Notes under the pieces: model-generated
Databases searched by the model: none
The model's input: the letters and a program-made list of their open reading frames with translations, nothing else
Told to the model about the DNA's origin: nothing
Origin: Parundibacterium terreum
GTDB lineage: Bacteria; Pseudomonadota; Gammaproteobacteria; Burkholderiales; Burkholderiaceae_D
Direction: 5' to 3'
Assembly (NCBI RefSeq): GCF_014636315.1
Contig: NZ_BMED01000002.1
Span: forward strand, 434,001-498,000
Length of the DNA stretch: 64,000 nucleotides
Made by a program: the position numbers and the translations under genes
Shown here: piece after piece, positions 16,747 to 25,390 of the stretch
How the letters are laid out: each line of letters starts with the position of its first letter
Numbering within the stretch: position 1 is the first letter of the stretch

Positions 16747-17882
16747 GAAGGTGTTACCTCGCTCAAATGGGGCGGTACATACATATCGTTAGGGATCAGC
16801 GGCTGGGCCGTGCGGCGGCCATGGCGAAATGCCTGCAACTGCAAAACATAGTTCAATACTTGCGACACCGCTTTATACAGTGGCACGGGAATCTGCTGGT
16901 TGACCTGGCTGGTGTTGTAGATGGCGCGCGCCAGCGGCGGTAGCGAGACGGTCTCGATGCCGCTTTCAGCAGCGACCTGGCGGATGTACAAGGCCATTTC
17001 ATCAACGCCCTTGGCAACCACGAACGGCGCCTCGGCGCGGTCTTCGTCATATTTGAGCGCCACCGCATAATGCTCGGGATTGATAATCACGACATCGGCC
17101 GTCGGTACGGTCTTGCGCACGCTGCGCCTGGCGATCTGATGCTGCAACTGGCGTATGCGTTGCTTCAGCTCGGGCCTGCCCTCGTTGGTCTTATGCTCTT
17201 CCTTGACTTCCTGCTTGCTCATGCGCTGGCCCTGCGCAAAAAAGAAAGCTTGGGCCGGTACGTCGATCACCGCAAACAGGACGAAAATGGAGCACAAGGA
17301 CATCAAGCCATCCAGCATCAGGCCGGCGCCGTCCATTAAAGCCTGGTCCAGCGGCTGGTTTTGCAATTGCACATAATCATTGACGCCGGCGCGGCTCATA
17401 TGAAACAACACTGCACCCAGCGTGCCCGCTTTCAAAATGGAGACCAGCAGCTCGAATCCGTGCTTGGGGCTGACCAGCCGGCCCAGATTCTTGGCGGGGC
17501 TCAGCCTTTCCAGCTTCGGCATCCAGTGGCTGGTGCTGATGACCCAGCCACCGGGAACCAGCGAGCCCAGCACCACGCACAACGGCACGATGAACAGCGG
17601 CACCACCATCTTGATCAGCAGCCCCATTGCCGTCGTGAAAACGATAGACATCGCATTATCCAGCGCACCCTCACTACCCAGCGGCAAAAAGGTCTGGCTG
17701 AAGAGCAGGCGAAAATCCTGCAGATAGGACGGCAGCATCCAGACAAACAGTTTCAGGCTGACCAGGATGCCTATCGCCGTGGACAAATCCCGTGAGCGGA
17801 CAACCTGCCCTTCCTGCCGGGATTTTTTCAGCTTCTGCTGCGAGGCCTTTTCGCTTTTGTCGCCCTGGCCAGTCTCAGCCAT
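16743..17882 (-). CDS. flhB: Flagellar export switch protein FlhB, with NPEH cleavage site
   Basis: This 379-aa export component has a charged start (QGDKSEKASQQKLKKSRQEGQVVRSRD), four membrane helices (about residues 30-210) and a cytoplasmic domain. FlhB cleaves itself at an NPTH motif, which switches export from rod/hook to filament substrates. Here the motif reads NPEH (residues 268-271, in VVIINPEHYAVAL), so Thr is replaced by Glu. The cleavage residues Asn and Pro are retained. Overlaps by a few nt with fliR and flhA show tight coupling. Confidence 0.95.
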   Translation of the reverse strand: MAETGQGDKSEKASQQKLKKSRQEGQVVRSRDLSTAIGILVSLKLFVWMLPSYLQDFRLLFSQTFLPLGSEGALDNAMSIVFTTAMGLLIKMVVPLFIVPLCVVLGSLVPGGWVISTSHWMPKLERLSPAKNLGRLVSPKHGFELLVSILKAGTLGAVLFHMSRAGVNDYVQLQNQPLDQALMDGAGLMLDGLMSLCSIFVLFAVIDVPAQAFFFAQGQRMSKQEVKEEHKTNEGRPELKQRIRQLQHQIARRSVRKTVPTADVVIINPEHYAVALKYDEDRAEAPFVVAKGVDEMALYIRQVAAESGIETVSLPPLARAIYNTSQVNQQIPVPLYKAVSQVLNYVLQLQAFRHGRRTAQPLIPNDMYVPPHLSEVTPS

Positions 17883-18657
17883 GTGCGCCTCCCTGCATTT
17901 GCTGCTGCAGCATGTCCAGCACCCTGCCGGTCATCCTGACGTAGTGCTCGGGTACAAAGCGCACGATCTGCGCCAGCATGAACAGGCCGAACATCGTGAT
18001 GACGGAAAATCCCAGCGAAAAAAGGTTCAGCGACGGTGCCACCCGGTTCAGGAAACCAAAGCCCACCTGCACCACGATGGAGGAAAATGCAATCGGCAGC
18101 GCCAGCAGCAGGGCCGCAGCAAATATCCAGGAGACGTTATACGCAATCGCCTGCAGGCTCATCAGGCTGTATCCGCCGCCTATAGGCCAGGCTTTCAGGC
18201 TGGAACCTATCACGCCGGTCAGCACCAGATGCCCGTCTATGGAAAAGAAAACGATGATGCACAGGATGGACAGCATGCTGGATACCACATCGGAAGAAGT
18301 GCCATTCATCGGATCGTTCATGACTGCCATCGACAAGCCCATCTGGCTGGAAACCAGAAAGCCCAGCATCATGATGACCGACATGCTCAGATGAAAGGCC
18401 AGGCCCAGTACGCCGCCTATCACCGCCTGCTCTATCGTCGCCAGGATGCCATGCATGGAAAGCGGATCAATCGCGACCACGCTATGCGAAATAGGCAGCA
18501 TGACCACGGCCAGCACCAGCGACAGCAGAATGCGCACCGGTACCGGCACCATGCCGTCGCCGATTATCGGCGCAGCACTCAGCATTGCCATGATCCGGCA
18601 AAACGGCCACCACAAGGCACTCAGTAGCGGTACGAGCTGGCTGAAGACGAGTTCCAT
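17875..18657 (-). CDS. fliR: Flagellar export gate protein FliR
   Basis: This 260-aa hydrophobic protein has six or so predicted membrane helices and the family start MELVFSQLVPLLSALWWPF. It forms the FliP5-FliQ4-FliR1 export core. It lies 22 nt after fliQ and overlaps flhB by 8 nt. Confidence 0.93.
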   Translation of the reverse strand: MELVFSQLVPLLSALWWPFCRIMAMLSAAPIIGDGMVPVPVRILLSLVLAVVMLPISHSVVAIDPLSMHGILATIEQAVIGGVLGLAFHLSMSVIMMLGFLVSSQMGLSMAVMNDPMNGTSSDVVSSMLSILCIIVFFSIDGHLVLTGVIGSSLKAWPIGGGYSLMSLQAIAYNVSWIFAAALLLALPIAFSSIVVQVGFGFLNRVAPSLNLFSLGFSVITMFGLFMLAQIVRFVPEHYVRMTGRVLDMLQQQMQGGAHG

Positions 18658-18679
18658 GGGCTTGTTTCCGGCCGGCCTG

Positions 18680-18952
18680 CTATCCGACTAGCGTGGCTGC
18701 ACGCTGGAAAATGGAAACGCAAAAATCCATCAGGTAGCCGACCATCCAGCGCCCCATCAATGTGACGGCGAACAAGGTGACCAGCAGCCTGGGCAGAAAG
18801 CTGAGCGTCTGCTCATTGATCTGCGTTGCGGCCTGCACCAGCGCAACCAGCAAGCCCATGACGAGGCCGGGTACCACCAGCAGCACAACCAGCAGCATCA
18901 CGATATGCAGGCTCTCATTGACCAGATCGACGGCGATTTCGGGAGTAAACAT
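18680..18952 (-). CDS. fliQ: Flagellar export gate protein FliQ
   Basis: This 90-aa protein with two membrane helices matches FliQ in length and sequence (MFTPEIAVDLVNESLHIVMLL; LVAQ-like segment ALVQAATQINEQTLSFLPRLL). It overlaps the end of fliP (TGATG). Confidence 0.95.
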   Translation of the reverse strand: MFTPEIAVDLVNESLHIVMLLVVLLVVPGLVMGLLVALVQAATQINEQTLSFLPRLLVTLFAVTLMGRWMVGYLMDFCVSIFQRAATLVG

Positions 18953-19728
18953 CAGTAGGCCTGCACACTGGTGACAAGGGTATTGACCGTCAGCGTCCAG
19001 CCGTCCACCAGCACGAACAGCAGCAGCTTTAACGGCAGCGAGATAACCAGCGGCGACAGCATCATCATCCCCATTGCCATCAGCACCGAAGAGACGACCA
19101 GGTCGATGATCAGGAAGGGAATGAAAAGCATGCAGCCTATCTGGAATGCGGTTTTAAGCTCGCTAAGGACAAAGGCCGCCAGCTTGACGGTAAATGCGTG
19201 ATCCTGCGGCTTGGTGATTTTAGTCTCGCCGGCCAGCGAAGAAATCTGGGTCAGCGCGGCCTTGCTGGTCTGCGCCAGCATGAAACGCGACAAAGGCACC
19301 TCGGCAATTTTCAGCGCTTGCTCCAGGCCTATCTTGTCCTGGTCGTAAGGAAGGAAAGCCTCGGTCCAGATCTGGTCGCCTATGGGGCGCATCACCAGCA
19401 GGGTCAATATCAACGCAATGCCGGTAACGATACGATTGGGCAAGCCCTGCTGCAAACCCAGTGCCTGGCGCAGCAGCGACAGCACGATGACGAAACGGGT
19501 GAAGCTGGTCATCATCATCATCATCACGGGCAGCAGCCCGAGCAAGGACATGATGATCAGGATCTGGGTCTTGACCGTGTATTCGGACTTCGCGCCATTC
19601 ACGGAAGATCCCAGCAACTCCACGGTGCCGGCCCAGGATGGCCGGCAGAGCAACAGGAACAAGACTGCGGTCAGCACCAGCAAAGCAAGCTGGCGGAACT
19701 GACGACCGCTGGTACGGCGCAATATCAT
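18952..19728 (-). CDS. fliP: Flagellar export gate protein FliP
   Basis: This 258-aa protein has a cleavable signal peptide (LALLVLTAVLFLLLCRPSWAG) and the FliP core motifs LGLLPVMMMMMTSFTRFVIVLSLLR and LIDLVVSSVLMAMGMMMLSP. It is the central ring protein of the export gate. No fliO gene, which helps FliP assembly in many primary flagellar systems, lies beside it. This agrees with other lateral systems. Confidence 0.95.
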   Translation of the reverse strand: MILRRTSGRQFRQLALLVLTAVLFLLLCRPSWAGTVELLGSSVNGAKSEYTVKTQILIIMSLLGLLPVMMMMMTSFTRFVIVLSLLRQALGLQQGLPNRIVTGIALILTLLVMRPIGDQIWTEAFLPYDQDKIGLEQALKIAEVPLSRFMLAQTSKAALTQISSLAGETKITKPQDHAFTVKLAAFVLSELKTAFQIGCMLFIPFLIIDLVVSSVLMAMGMMMLSPLVISLPLKLLLFVLVDGWTLTVNTLVTSVQAY

Positions 19729-20117
19729 GGCGTCATCAGATCGAGATTGAGCCCATCGAGATCAATCACTTTCAGTCCATAATTTTCGCCGGCGACAACG
19801 ACCTCGGCGCGCCCTATGGGCGTGCCGTTTACCTTGATGACCAGAGGCTCGCCGGCCAGCCGGTCCAGCTCCAGCACGCTGTCGGGTGCAATGGACATCA
19901 GCTCCTGCAAGGAAACGCGGGTAGATCCCACTTCCAGCGTCAGGGTTACCGGGATCTTGCGCATCATCTCCGGCAGATTACGACGCAGCGCAGGTGCGCC
20001 GCCAGACGCATCGCCGGAGAATTGATTCACGACCACGTCTTCAGCCATGTCGTCCAGCAAGGTTTCAACTGAGGGCTCAGCGGAGTTTTTCTCGGTCAGG
20101 TTCATATTATTCAGCAT
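19725..20117 (-). CDS. fliN: Flagellar motor switch protein FliN
   Basis: This protein of about 130 aa has the C-terminal SpoA domain (IPVTLTLEVGSTRVSLQELMSIAPDSVLELDRLAGEPL) that forms the base of the C-ring. The start is uncertain: ATG at 20117, ATG at 20105 or a TTG at 20123; all lie at the end of fliM. It overlaps fliP by 4 nt. Confidence 0.93.
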   Translation of the reverse strand: MLNNMNLTEKNSAEPSVETLLDDMAEDVVVNQFSGDASGGAPALRRNLPEMMRKIPVTLTLEVGSTRVSLQELMSIAPDSVLELDRLAGEPLVIKVNGTPIGRAEVVVAGENYGLKVIDLDGLNLDLMTP

Positions 20118-21006
20118 CTTCAAATGAGGTTAAGCACAGCTTCCCTTTGTGTTCGGTAATCGCTGCAGTAAACAGGCAAGACTCTTCCAGCAACACATCC
20201 GCTCTGCCCATATTGACGGGAATCACATCACCAACACGAATATCCAGCAGTTCGCCAAGAAAAACCTGCTGGTTGACCAGCCGACCCGTCAGCTTTACCT
20301 GCAGGCGCGAAGCCAGCGCAGCAGTATTCTGGAAAGATGTTTTTGATTTGTCGCGCGTATTGGCAAGGCCCCTCAGAACGCTGGCCATCAGTGCATGGTC
20401 CAGGCCAAACCAGAGCTGCCCCTGTTCACCGGTGGACAGATTGCGCACCGCAATTCCCACTACCCAGCTCCCTTTTGCAGGAGCCAGGCCGGCGGCGGCC
20501 TTCATCGGGGCAGCTTGCGGTTTGCTGCCACCTGGCGTCTCGGCGCTTTCTGCAAGATTGGTCTCTATCCTTGCTGCCAGCATGCCGGCGAGTTGCTGGC
20601 CCAACGTGACTGCAAGGCGCTCCTCCGTTGCGGTGATTCTCACCGGCAGATTCGCAGCGTCCGGCGCTTCGGCAACAAGGGATGGGGTTTCGCCACGGCG
20701 GCCATAGCGATAGTTCAGCACACTCAGCAGGACGCCACGCTCGATGGAAAACGATATCGTGCCTGTGCTTGAGGCAAAGGAAATCCAGCGCTCGGCTCCT
20801 TTTATACCCTCGGTACGGGCAACCGTCACCTCATCCACCTGGAACGATGCCCAGTAGCGGCGATTTGCTCCAGTCCTGAATGCCTGCGCGAAATCTTCCC
20901 GCAACTGTGCAGTAAAACCAGGCAGCAAATGTACGGGCCGGCCAAGAAGGCATGGGTCCAGCACTTCATGCTGCAGCGATTGATCTATCTGTTTCATCTT
21001 GCTCAT
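20107..21006 (-). CDS. fliM: Flagellar motor switch protein FliM, divergent N-terminus
   Basis: This 299-aa FliM-like C-ring protein carries a C-terminal SpoA domain (VKLTGRLVNQQVFLGELLDI... DVIPVNMGRADVLLEES). The N-terminal CheY-binding segment of classical FliM (a LSQ-EIDALL type motif) is not visible; the protein begins MSKMKQIDQSLQHEVLDPCL. This resembles the divergent FliM of lateral systems. It is the first gene of the minus-strand export operon and faces an AT-rich intergenic region. Confidence 0.88.
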   Translation of the reverse strand: MSKMKQIDQSLQHEVLDPCLLGRPVHLLPGFTAQLREDFAQAFRTGANRRYWASFQVDEVTVARTEGIKGAERWISFASSTGTISFSIERGVLLSVLNYRYGRRGETPSLVAEAPDAANLPVRITATEERLAVTLGQQLAGMLAARIETNLAESAETPGGSKPQAAPMKAAAGLAPAKGSWVVGIAVRNLSTGEQGQLWFGLDHALMASVLRGLANTRDKSKTSFQNTAALASRLQVKLTGRLVNQQVFLGELLDIRVGDVIPVNMGRADVLLEESCLFTAAITEHKGKLCLTSFEDAE

Positions 21007-21254
21007 GTCAGCGGACTTGGTGCTTATAAGAAACCTGAGTAGCGTTCGGCGTCAGTAATGCAATTTCTCTGCAGCACATTTCACTGCGCTCCTAATAAAT
21101 AGAGAAATCAGACACCGTACAGGCTTCGCCAGAAAAGAATACGCCTGTCAGTCGAAAACAAAGTAAGTCAGACTGCCTCTGTGTCAGATAATACCCGATT
21201 TGCTTAAATATTGCCACACGTAAAGATTAAATTCAGAAACAATTCTTTACATCT

Positions 21255-21274
21255 ATATTGCCGTACGGTAATAT
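21255..21274. promoter_or_regulatory. 20-bp near-perfect palindrome in the fliM-fliE intergenic region
   Basis: ATATTGCCGTACGGTAATAT: nine of ten base pairs are symmetric, with a GC core and AT flanks. It looks like the operator of a dimeric regulator acting on both divergent flagellar operons. The binding protein is unknown. Confidence 0.45.
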
Positions 21275-21586
21275 AACAATATAGCGCCAATATATTTGTC
21301 GCTTTGCAACATACTTATTAATGAGTTTATAAAGTTTTTTATTCATTAAAATCAACACACTAAGTAGTAATACCGAAATTCTTGTGTGCGACGCAGTAGT
21401 AAATTCGAGTTAGGACTCTAAGCTTATTTTAAATATTAATTGCCTTAAAGTAATAATTATTATGTAAGGTTTAATCCTACATTTTAATGAAATATTTCTG
21501 ACACAATTAATGGTTAAAATTTCTGGATACGGATGCGGCTCCCGAGTAATTCGACTGTGACGGGTAGACGCAGAGTTGTAGTCAAT

Positions 21587-21603
21587 TTGAGACCCGGTCT
21601 CAA
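21587..21603. promoter_or_regulatory. Perfect inverted repeat just upstream of fliE
   Basis: TTGAGACC-C-GGTCTCAA has 8-bp perfect arms around one base and ends 19 nt before the fliE start. It may be an operator, or a small hairpin in the 5' leader that affects translation. Confidence 0.4.
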
Positions 21604-21622
21604 GAAAAGCAAAGGCAGGCAA

Positions 21623-21976
21623 ATGGGATACGAATTAGCAAGCTTGATACATGCCGACCTGGCATCGCTGAAAAATGCAGCCTCGGATTTAAAGGGCAAC
21701 GATGTCATGGCTGCCATGCAAATCGGCGATGCAAATATGGCATCGGCGCAATCGGGAATGTCATTTGCGCAAAGCATGAAAGATGCCGTCAACAAGGTCG
21801 ATGACAAGGAACAGCTCGCCATCGACAAAATGTCCGAGGTAGATAGCGGACGCAGCGATGACCTGGTGGGGGCGATGCTGTCCAGCCAGGAAGCCAGCCT
21901 GTCCTTTTCCATGCTGATGCAGGTCAGGAACAAAGTGATGGGCGCTGTCGACGACCTGATCAAGCTTCCGCTTTAA
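21623..21976 (+). CDS. fliE: Flagellar hook-basal body protein FliE
   Basis: This 117-aa protein connects the MS ring to the rod. The C-terminus (SFSMLMQVRNKVMGAVDDLI) is the FliE signature. The ATG at 21623 follows AAAGGCAGG; a longer frame to 21533 would add 30 basic residues and cross the palindrome, and is less likely. It is the first gene of fliEFGHIJ. Confidence 0.88.
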   Translation: MGYELASLIHADLASLKNAASDLKGNDVMAAMQIGDANMASAQSGMSFAQSMKDAVNKVDDKEQLAIDKMSEVDSGRSDDLVGAMLSSQEASLSFSMLMQVRNKVMGAVDDLIKLPL

Positions 21977-21997
21977 TTCCAACCGGGATATCTTCAC

Positions 21998-23683
21998 GTG
22001 ATTACCACACTCAAGTCCGGGCTGGCCCGCTTTCGCTCCAATACCGCTGCACTGCCTGCGGCGTCTTCTGCCGTACTGAAAAACCTCATTCCTATTGTCG
22101 TACTTGCCATCGGTCTCACCGCTTTGGTAATGATGTATTTCTGGCGGGATCAATCCGGATACAAACCGGTTTTTGGCGTACGGGAAAAAATCGCGGTCGC
22201 AGACATGATGTCGGCACTGGACGCCGAACATATACCTTACCGCCTGCATCCCGATAGCGGCCAGGTACTCGTGCCGGAAGCCATGCTGGGCAAGGTCCGC
22301 ATGCTGCTCGCATCCAAAGGCGTCACTGCCCAGTTGCCGGCAGGCCTGGAATTGATGGATAAAAACGATCCGCTAGGCGTCAGCCAGTTTGTGCAGGACG
22401 TACGCTTCCGCCGCGGCCTGGAAGGTGAGCTGGCACAGAGCATCATGACGCTGGATGCGATTTCTTCCGCCCGCGTACATTTGTCCATCGCCAAATCCAG
22501 CTCCTTTGTCGCCAGCGACGGCGAAAAATCCTCTGCATCCATCGTGCTGGCCATGAAACCCGGCCGCACCATGGCGCCTGAGCAAATCGCCGCCATCATC
22601 AATCTGGTCGCCGGCAGTGTTGCCTCCCTGAGCCCGCAGCGCGTCAGCCTGATCGACCAGGCAGGCAACCTGCTGTCCGCCCACGTGGATCTGGCTGAAG
22701 GTTTTGACAGCAGCAATAACGGCGACGAAACAAGCAAGCGTTTCCAGGAAGAGGCGCGCCGCAATATACGCGAGCTTCTGGGGCCGGTGCTGGGCGAAGA
22801 CAATTTCAAGGTCAGCGTGACTGCTGCCGTCAACAACGACAGAGTGGAAGAGACGCAGGAAAAGTACGGTGACAATCCCAAGGTCACCAGCGAAGCAATG
22901 CGCGACGAACAAGACCGTAACCGCATGGCCATGGGTATCCCCGGTTCCCTCAGTAATCGCCCACCCTCTTCCGTATCGGACACCGATAAAAATCCGGATG
23001 CAGAAAAACCGGCGGACCAGGGCAGCGCGCGCAAAAATGCGACGACACGCCAATATGCATACGACCGCAGCATCACCCAGATCAAACATAGCCGCGGACG
23101 CCTGGACAAGCTCAGCGTTGCGGTGGTGCTGAACAATAATGCAGCGCCAACACCCAAGACAGGCTGGACCCAGAACGAACTGGCAGGCATAGACCGCATC
23201 TTGCGCAATGGCCTGGGCATCAATGCGCAGCGCGGCGACAACCTGGTGGTATCTACACTGAACTTCCCGCCGAAACAGGCCCCCGCCGCATGGTGGCAAG
23301 AGCGTGACAACGTGATCGACATGGGCTCCTGGGCTAGCTATGCACTGGCAGCGGTGCTCGGTTTCTTCCTGATTGTGCGTCCAATGATGCGGCTGGCAAC
23401 CCAAAGATTGGCGCCACCCATACTTCGATCCGCCGATGTGCATCTGACCGGCAACACTACAACGGCAGCAGCGCTGCCGGCAGGCACCGAGGCCAAGCCC
23501 GCCCAGGGCGGCGAAGCGAGGATAGCAGGCGCGATGCCGGTAGTCCCGTTGCTGGAAAATTATGATTTGCCGCCCGCAGGCTCTGCGGTGGACGTAATGG
23601 TGGACCACCTGAAAGTATTGGCAGGCAAGGAACCCGAACGCGTCGCAGAAGTCGTTAAACAATGGATGCAGAAAAATGGCTGA
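21998..23683 (+). CDS. fliF: Flagellar MS-ring protein FliF
   Basis: This 561-aa protein has two membrane helices (about residues 30-50 and 445-465) flanking a periplasmic region with ring-building motifs (FQEEARRNIRELLGPVLGEDNFKVSV). Translation starts at GTG. The C-terminal cytoplasmic tail, which binds FliG, is present. It overlaps fliG by 8 nt. Confidence 0.95.
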   Translation: MITTLKSGLARFRSNTAALPAASSAVLKNLIPIVVLAIGLTALVMMYFWRDQSGYKPVFGVREKIAVADMMSALDAEHIPYRLHPDSGQVLVPEAMLGKVRMLLASKGVTAQLPAGLELMDKNDPLGVSQFVQDVRFRRGLEGELAQSIMTLDAISSARVHLSIAKSSSFVASDGEKSSASIVLAMKPGRTMAPEQIAAIINLVAGSVASLSPQRVSLIDQAGNLLSAHVDLAEGFDSSNNGDETSKRFQEEARRNIRELLGPVLGEDNFKVSVTAAVNNDRVEETQEKYGDNPKVTSEAMRDEQDRNRMAMGIPGSLSNRPPSSVSDTDKNPDAEKPADQGSARKNATTRQYAYDRSITQIKHSRGRLDKLSVAVVLNNNAAPTPKTGWTQNELAGIDRILRNGLGINAQRGDNLVVSTLNFPPKQAPAAWWQERDNVIDMGSWASYALAAVLGFFLIVRPMMRLATQRLAPPILRSADVHLTGNTTTAAALPAGTEAKPAQGGEARIAGAMPVVPLLENYDLPPAGSAVDVMVDHLKVLAGKEPERVAEVVKQWMQKNG

Positions 23684-24710
23684 GATCAATAACTCCCCAG
23701 AGCCAACGGCTCCCGCCGCTGCCGAGCTGAGCCCGGTCGAGCAGGCTGCGATCGTGCTGCTCAGCATAGGTGAAGAACCTGCGGCCGCCGTGCTGCGCTG
23801 CCTGTCGCGCGAGGAATTGCTGGAAGTTACGCAGGTCATGTCGCGCATGAGCGGCCTGAAAGTAGAGACCGTGAAAACGGCCATGCAAAATTTCTTTGAC
23901 GACTATCGCCAGCAAAGCGGCGTGCACGGCGCTTCGCGTTCCTACCTGAAGCGCTCGCTGGACCTGGCGCTCGGAGGCGACATCGCCAACAGTGTATTGA
24001 ACAGCATCTATGGCGACGCCATCCGTCCGAAGATGGCCAGGCTGCAATGGGCTTCGCCAAAGTGGCTGGCCGACTACATCGCTAATGAGCATGTGCGGAT
24101 GCAGGCGGTATTCCTGGCCTTTCTCCCACCTACACTGGCCGGCAGCATCATCGATGCTTTACCTGTCGAGGGCCGCGATCTGGTATTGCTGAACGTCGCC
24201 CGCCTGGACGAAATCGACCGCGACCTGCTGCTGGAGCTGGATGAACTGGTCGGCCGCTGCCTGGCCAGCCTGGATATGCAGAGCACCAGCATAGAAGGTG
24301 TGCGCCAGGTCGCAGAAATCCTGAACCGGGTTTCCGGCGACCGCCAGCAACTGGTGGAATTGCTGCGCGCGCATGATCCTGAAGTGGTCTCCGAGATCGA
24401 ATTCAGCATGTACGACTTCTTCATCCTGTCGCGCCAGCCGGAAGTGGCAATCATGCGCATCATCGAGGAAGTGCCGCTGGAGCAATGGGCAATTGCACTC
24501 AAGGGCGCCGAGCCTGCGGTACGCGATGCCATACTGAAAACCATGCCGCGCCGCCAGGCGCAGAGCTTTGAAGACATGATGCGCCGTGCCGGCCCTATCC
24601 CGCTGAGCCGCATAGAACAGACCCGGCAGGAAATCATGGCCCAGGTGAAAGCGCTGGCCGATGCCGGCGAGATCGAAATCCAGTTGTTTGCTGAAGCGGT
24701 GGTTGAATGA
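23676..24710 (+). CDS. fliG: Flagellar motor switch protein FliG
   Basis: This 344-aa C-ring rotor protein couples stator ion flow to rotation. All three regions are present: the N-terminal FliF-binding part (PVEQAAIVLLSIGEE), the middle domain, and the charged C-terminal domain (WAIALKGAEPAVRDAILKTM). It overlaps fliH by 4 nt. Confidence 0.96.
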   Translation: MAEINNSPEPTAPAAAELSPVEQAAIVLLSIGEEPAAAVLRCLSREELLEVTQVMSRMSGLKVETVKTAMQNFFDDYRQQSGVHGASRSYLKRSLDLALGGDIANSVLNSIYGDAIRPKMARLQWASPKWLADYIANEHVRMQAVFLAFLPPTLAGSIIDALPVEGRDLVLLNVARLDEIDRDLLLELDELVGRCLASLDMQSTSIEGVRQVAEILNRVSGDRQQLVELLRAHDPEVVSEIEFSMYDFFILSRQPEVAIMRIIEEVPLEQWAIALKGAEPAVRDAILKTMPRRQAQSFEDMMRRAGPIPLSRIEQTRQEIMAQVKALADAGEIEIQLFAEAVVE

Positions 24711-25390
24711 AGCAATTCCGTCCCTATCGCTTTCCGCCGCTAGCCCAGTTCAAGGCGGCCAGCGAGCGCTCTGCAGGCTCCGAAGACCAATGGCAGCTCG
24801 CCGTGTCCGAGGGCTTTGCGCAGGGCCAGGAAGACGGTTACGAGCTCGGACTGGAACGCGGCAGGCAGGATGGCCTGGCCGCCGGGCGCGCCGACGGCTT
24901 GCAGCAGGGACGCGAGGAAGGCCGGCGGGAAACCCTGGTTTCTTTCGACAGCCTGGCCCAGCCGGTAGATGCGATACTGGCCGGCCTGAAAAAAATCAAG
25001 AGCGACTATCGGGATGCCCAGCGCAAGGAAGTCGTGGATCTGGTTGCCAAGGTCGCGCGCCAGGTGATACGCGCCGAGCTGGCACTGCAGCCGGTGCAGT
25101 TGCTGGCGCTGGTTGACGAAACGCTGGCAGCCATGCCGCCGACACGCGACGAGATTGAAGTATTCCTGAATCCGGAAGAACTGCAGCGCATCAAGGAGCT
25201 GGATCCAAAACGCGCCAGCCGCTGGACGCTGATTCCCGATTCCCGGCTGGACATGGGTGAGTGCCGCGTCAAGGCGGGAGACCATGAAGCCGATGCGGGT
25301 TGCCAGCAGCGCCTGACTGCCTGCATGGAACAAGTCAGCGAACAATTGCAGAACGCTGCGGAGTTGCAGGACGAGGAGCCGACGTCATGA
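24707..25390 (+). CDS. fliH: Flagellar export ATPase regulator FliH
   Basis: This 227-aa stator protein of the export ATPase has a glycine-repeat segment with spaced Gly residues (FAQGQEDGYELGLERGRQDG and onward) that forms the parallel helix pair. The C-terminal domain binds FliI. It overlaps both neighbours by ATGA. Confidence 0.93.
   Translation: MKQFRPYRFPPLAQFKAASERSAGSEDQWQLAVSEGFAQGQEDGYELGLERGRQDGLAAGRADGLQQGREEGRRETLVSFDSLAQPVDAILAGLKKIKSDYRDAQRKEVVDLVAKVARQVIRAELALQPVQLLALVDETLAAMPPTRDEIEVFLNPEELQRIKELDPKRASRWTLIPDSRLDMGECRVKAGDHEADAGCQQRLTACMEQVSEQLQNAAELQDEEPTS

Larger units (their letters stand above)
21007..21622. other. AT-rich non-coding gap between fliM and fliE (position of lafK elsewhere)
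   Basis: No convincing gene lies here. Most of 21190-21530 is strongly AT-rich compared with the neighbouring genes. In lateral clusters of Vibrio, Aeromonas and enterobacterial Flag-2 loci, the sigma-54-dependent activator gene lafK sits exactly here. No remnant was recognised. The region must carry the divergent promoters of the fliM and fliE operons and contains two palindromes (listed separately). No clear sigma-54 -24/-12 element was seen. Confidence 0.7.

Noticed and set aside
15673..16851. 392-codon plus-strand frame
   Set aside because: Antisense to flhA; the composition is rich in His, Gln and Arg, as expected from reading the opposite strand of a membrane-protein gene.
21007..21622. 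Sigma-54 promoter in the fliM-fliE gap
   Set aside because: No convincing TGGCAC-N5-TTGCA type element was seen on either strand.
22237..23884. Two long minus-strand frames (361 and 503 codons)
   Set aside because: Antisense to fliF and the start of fliG, with no recognisable domains.
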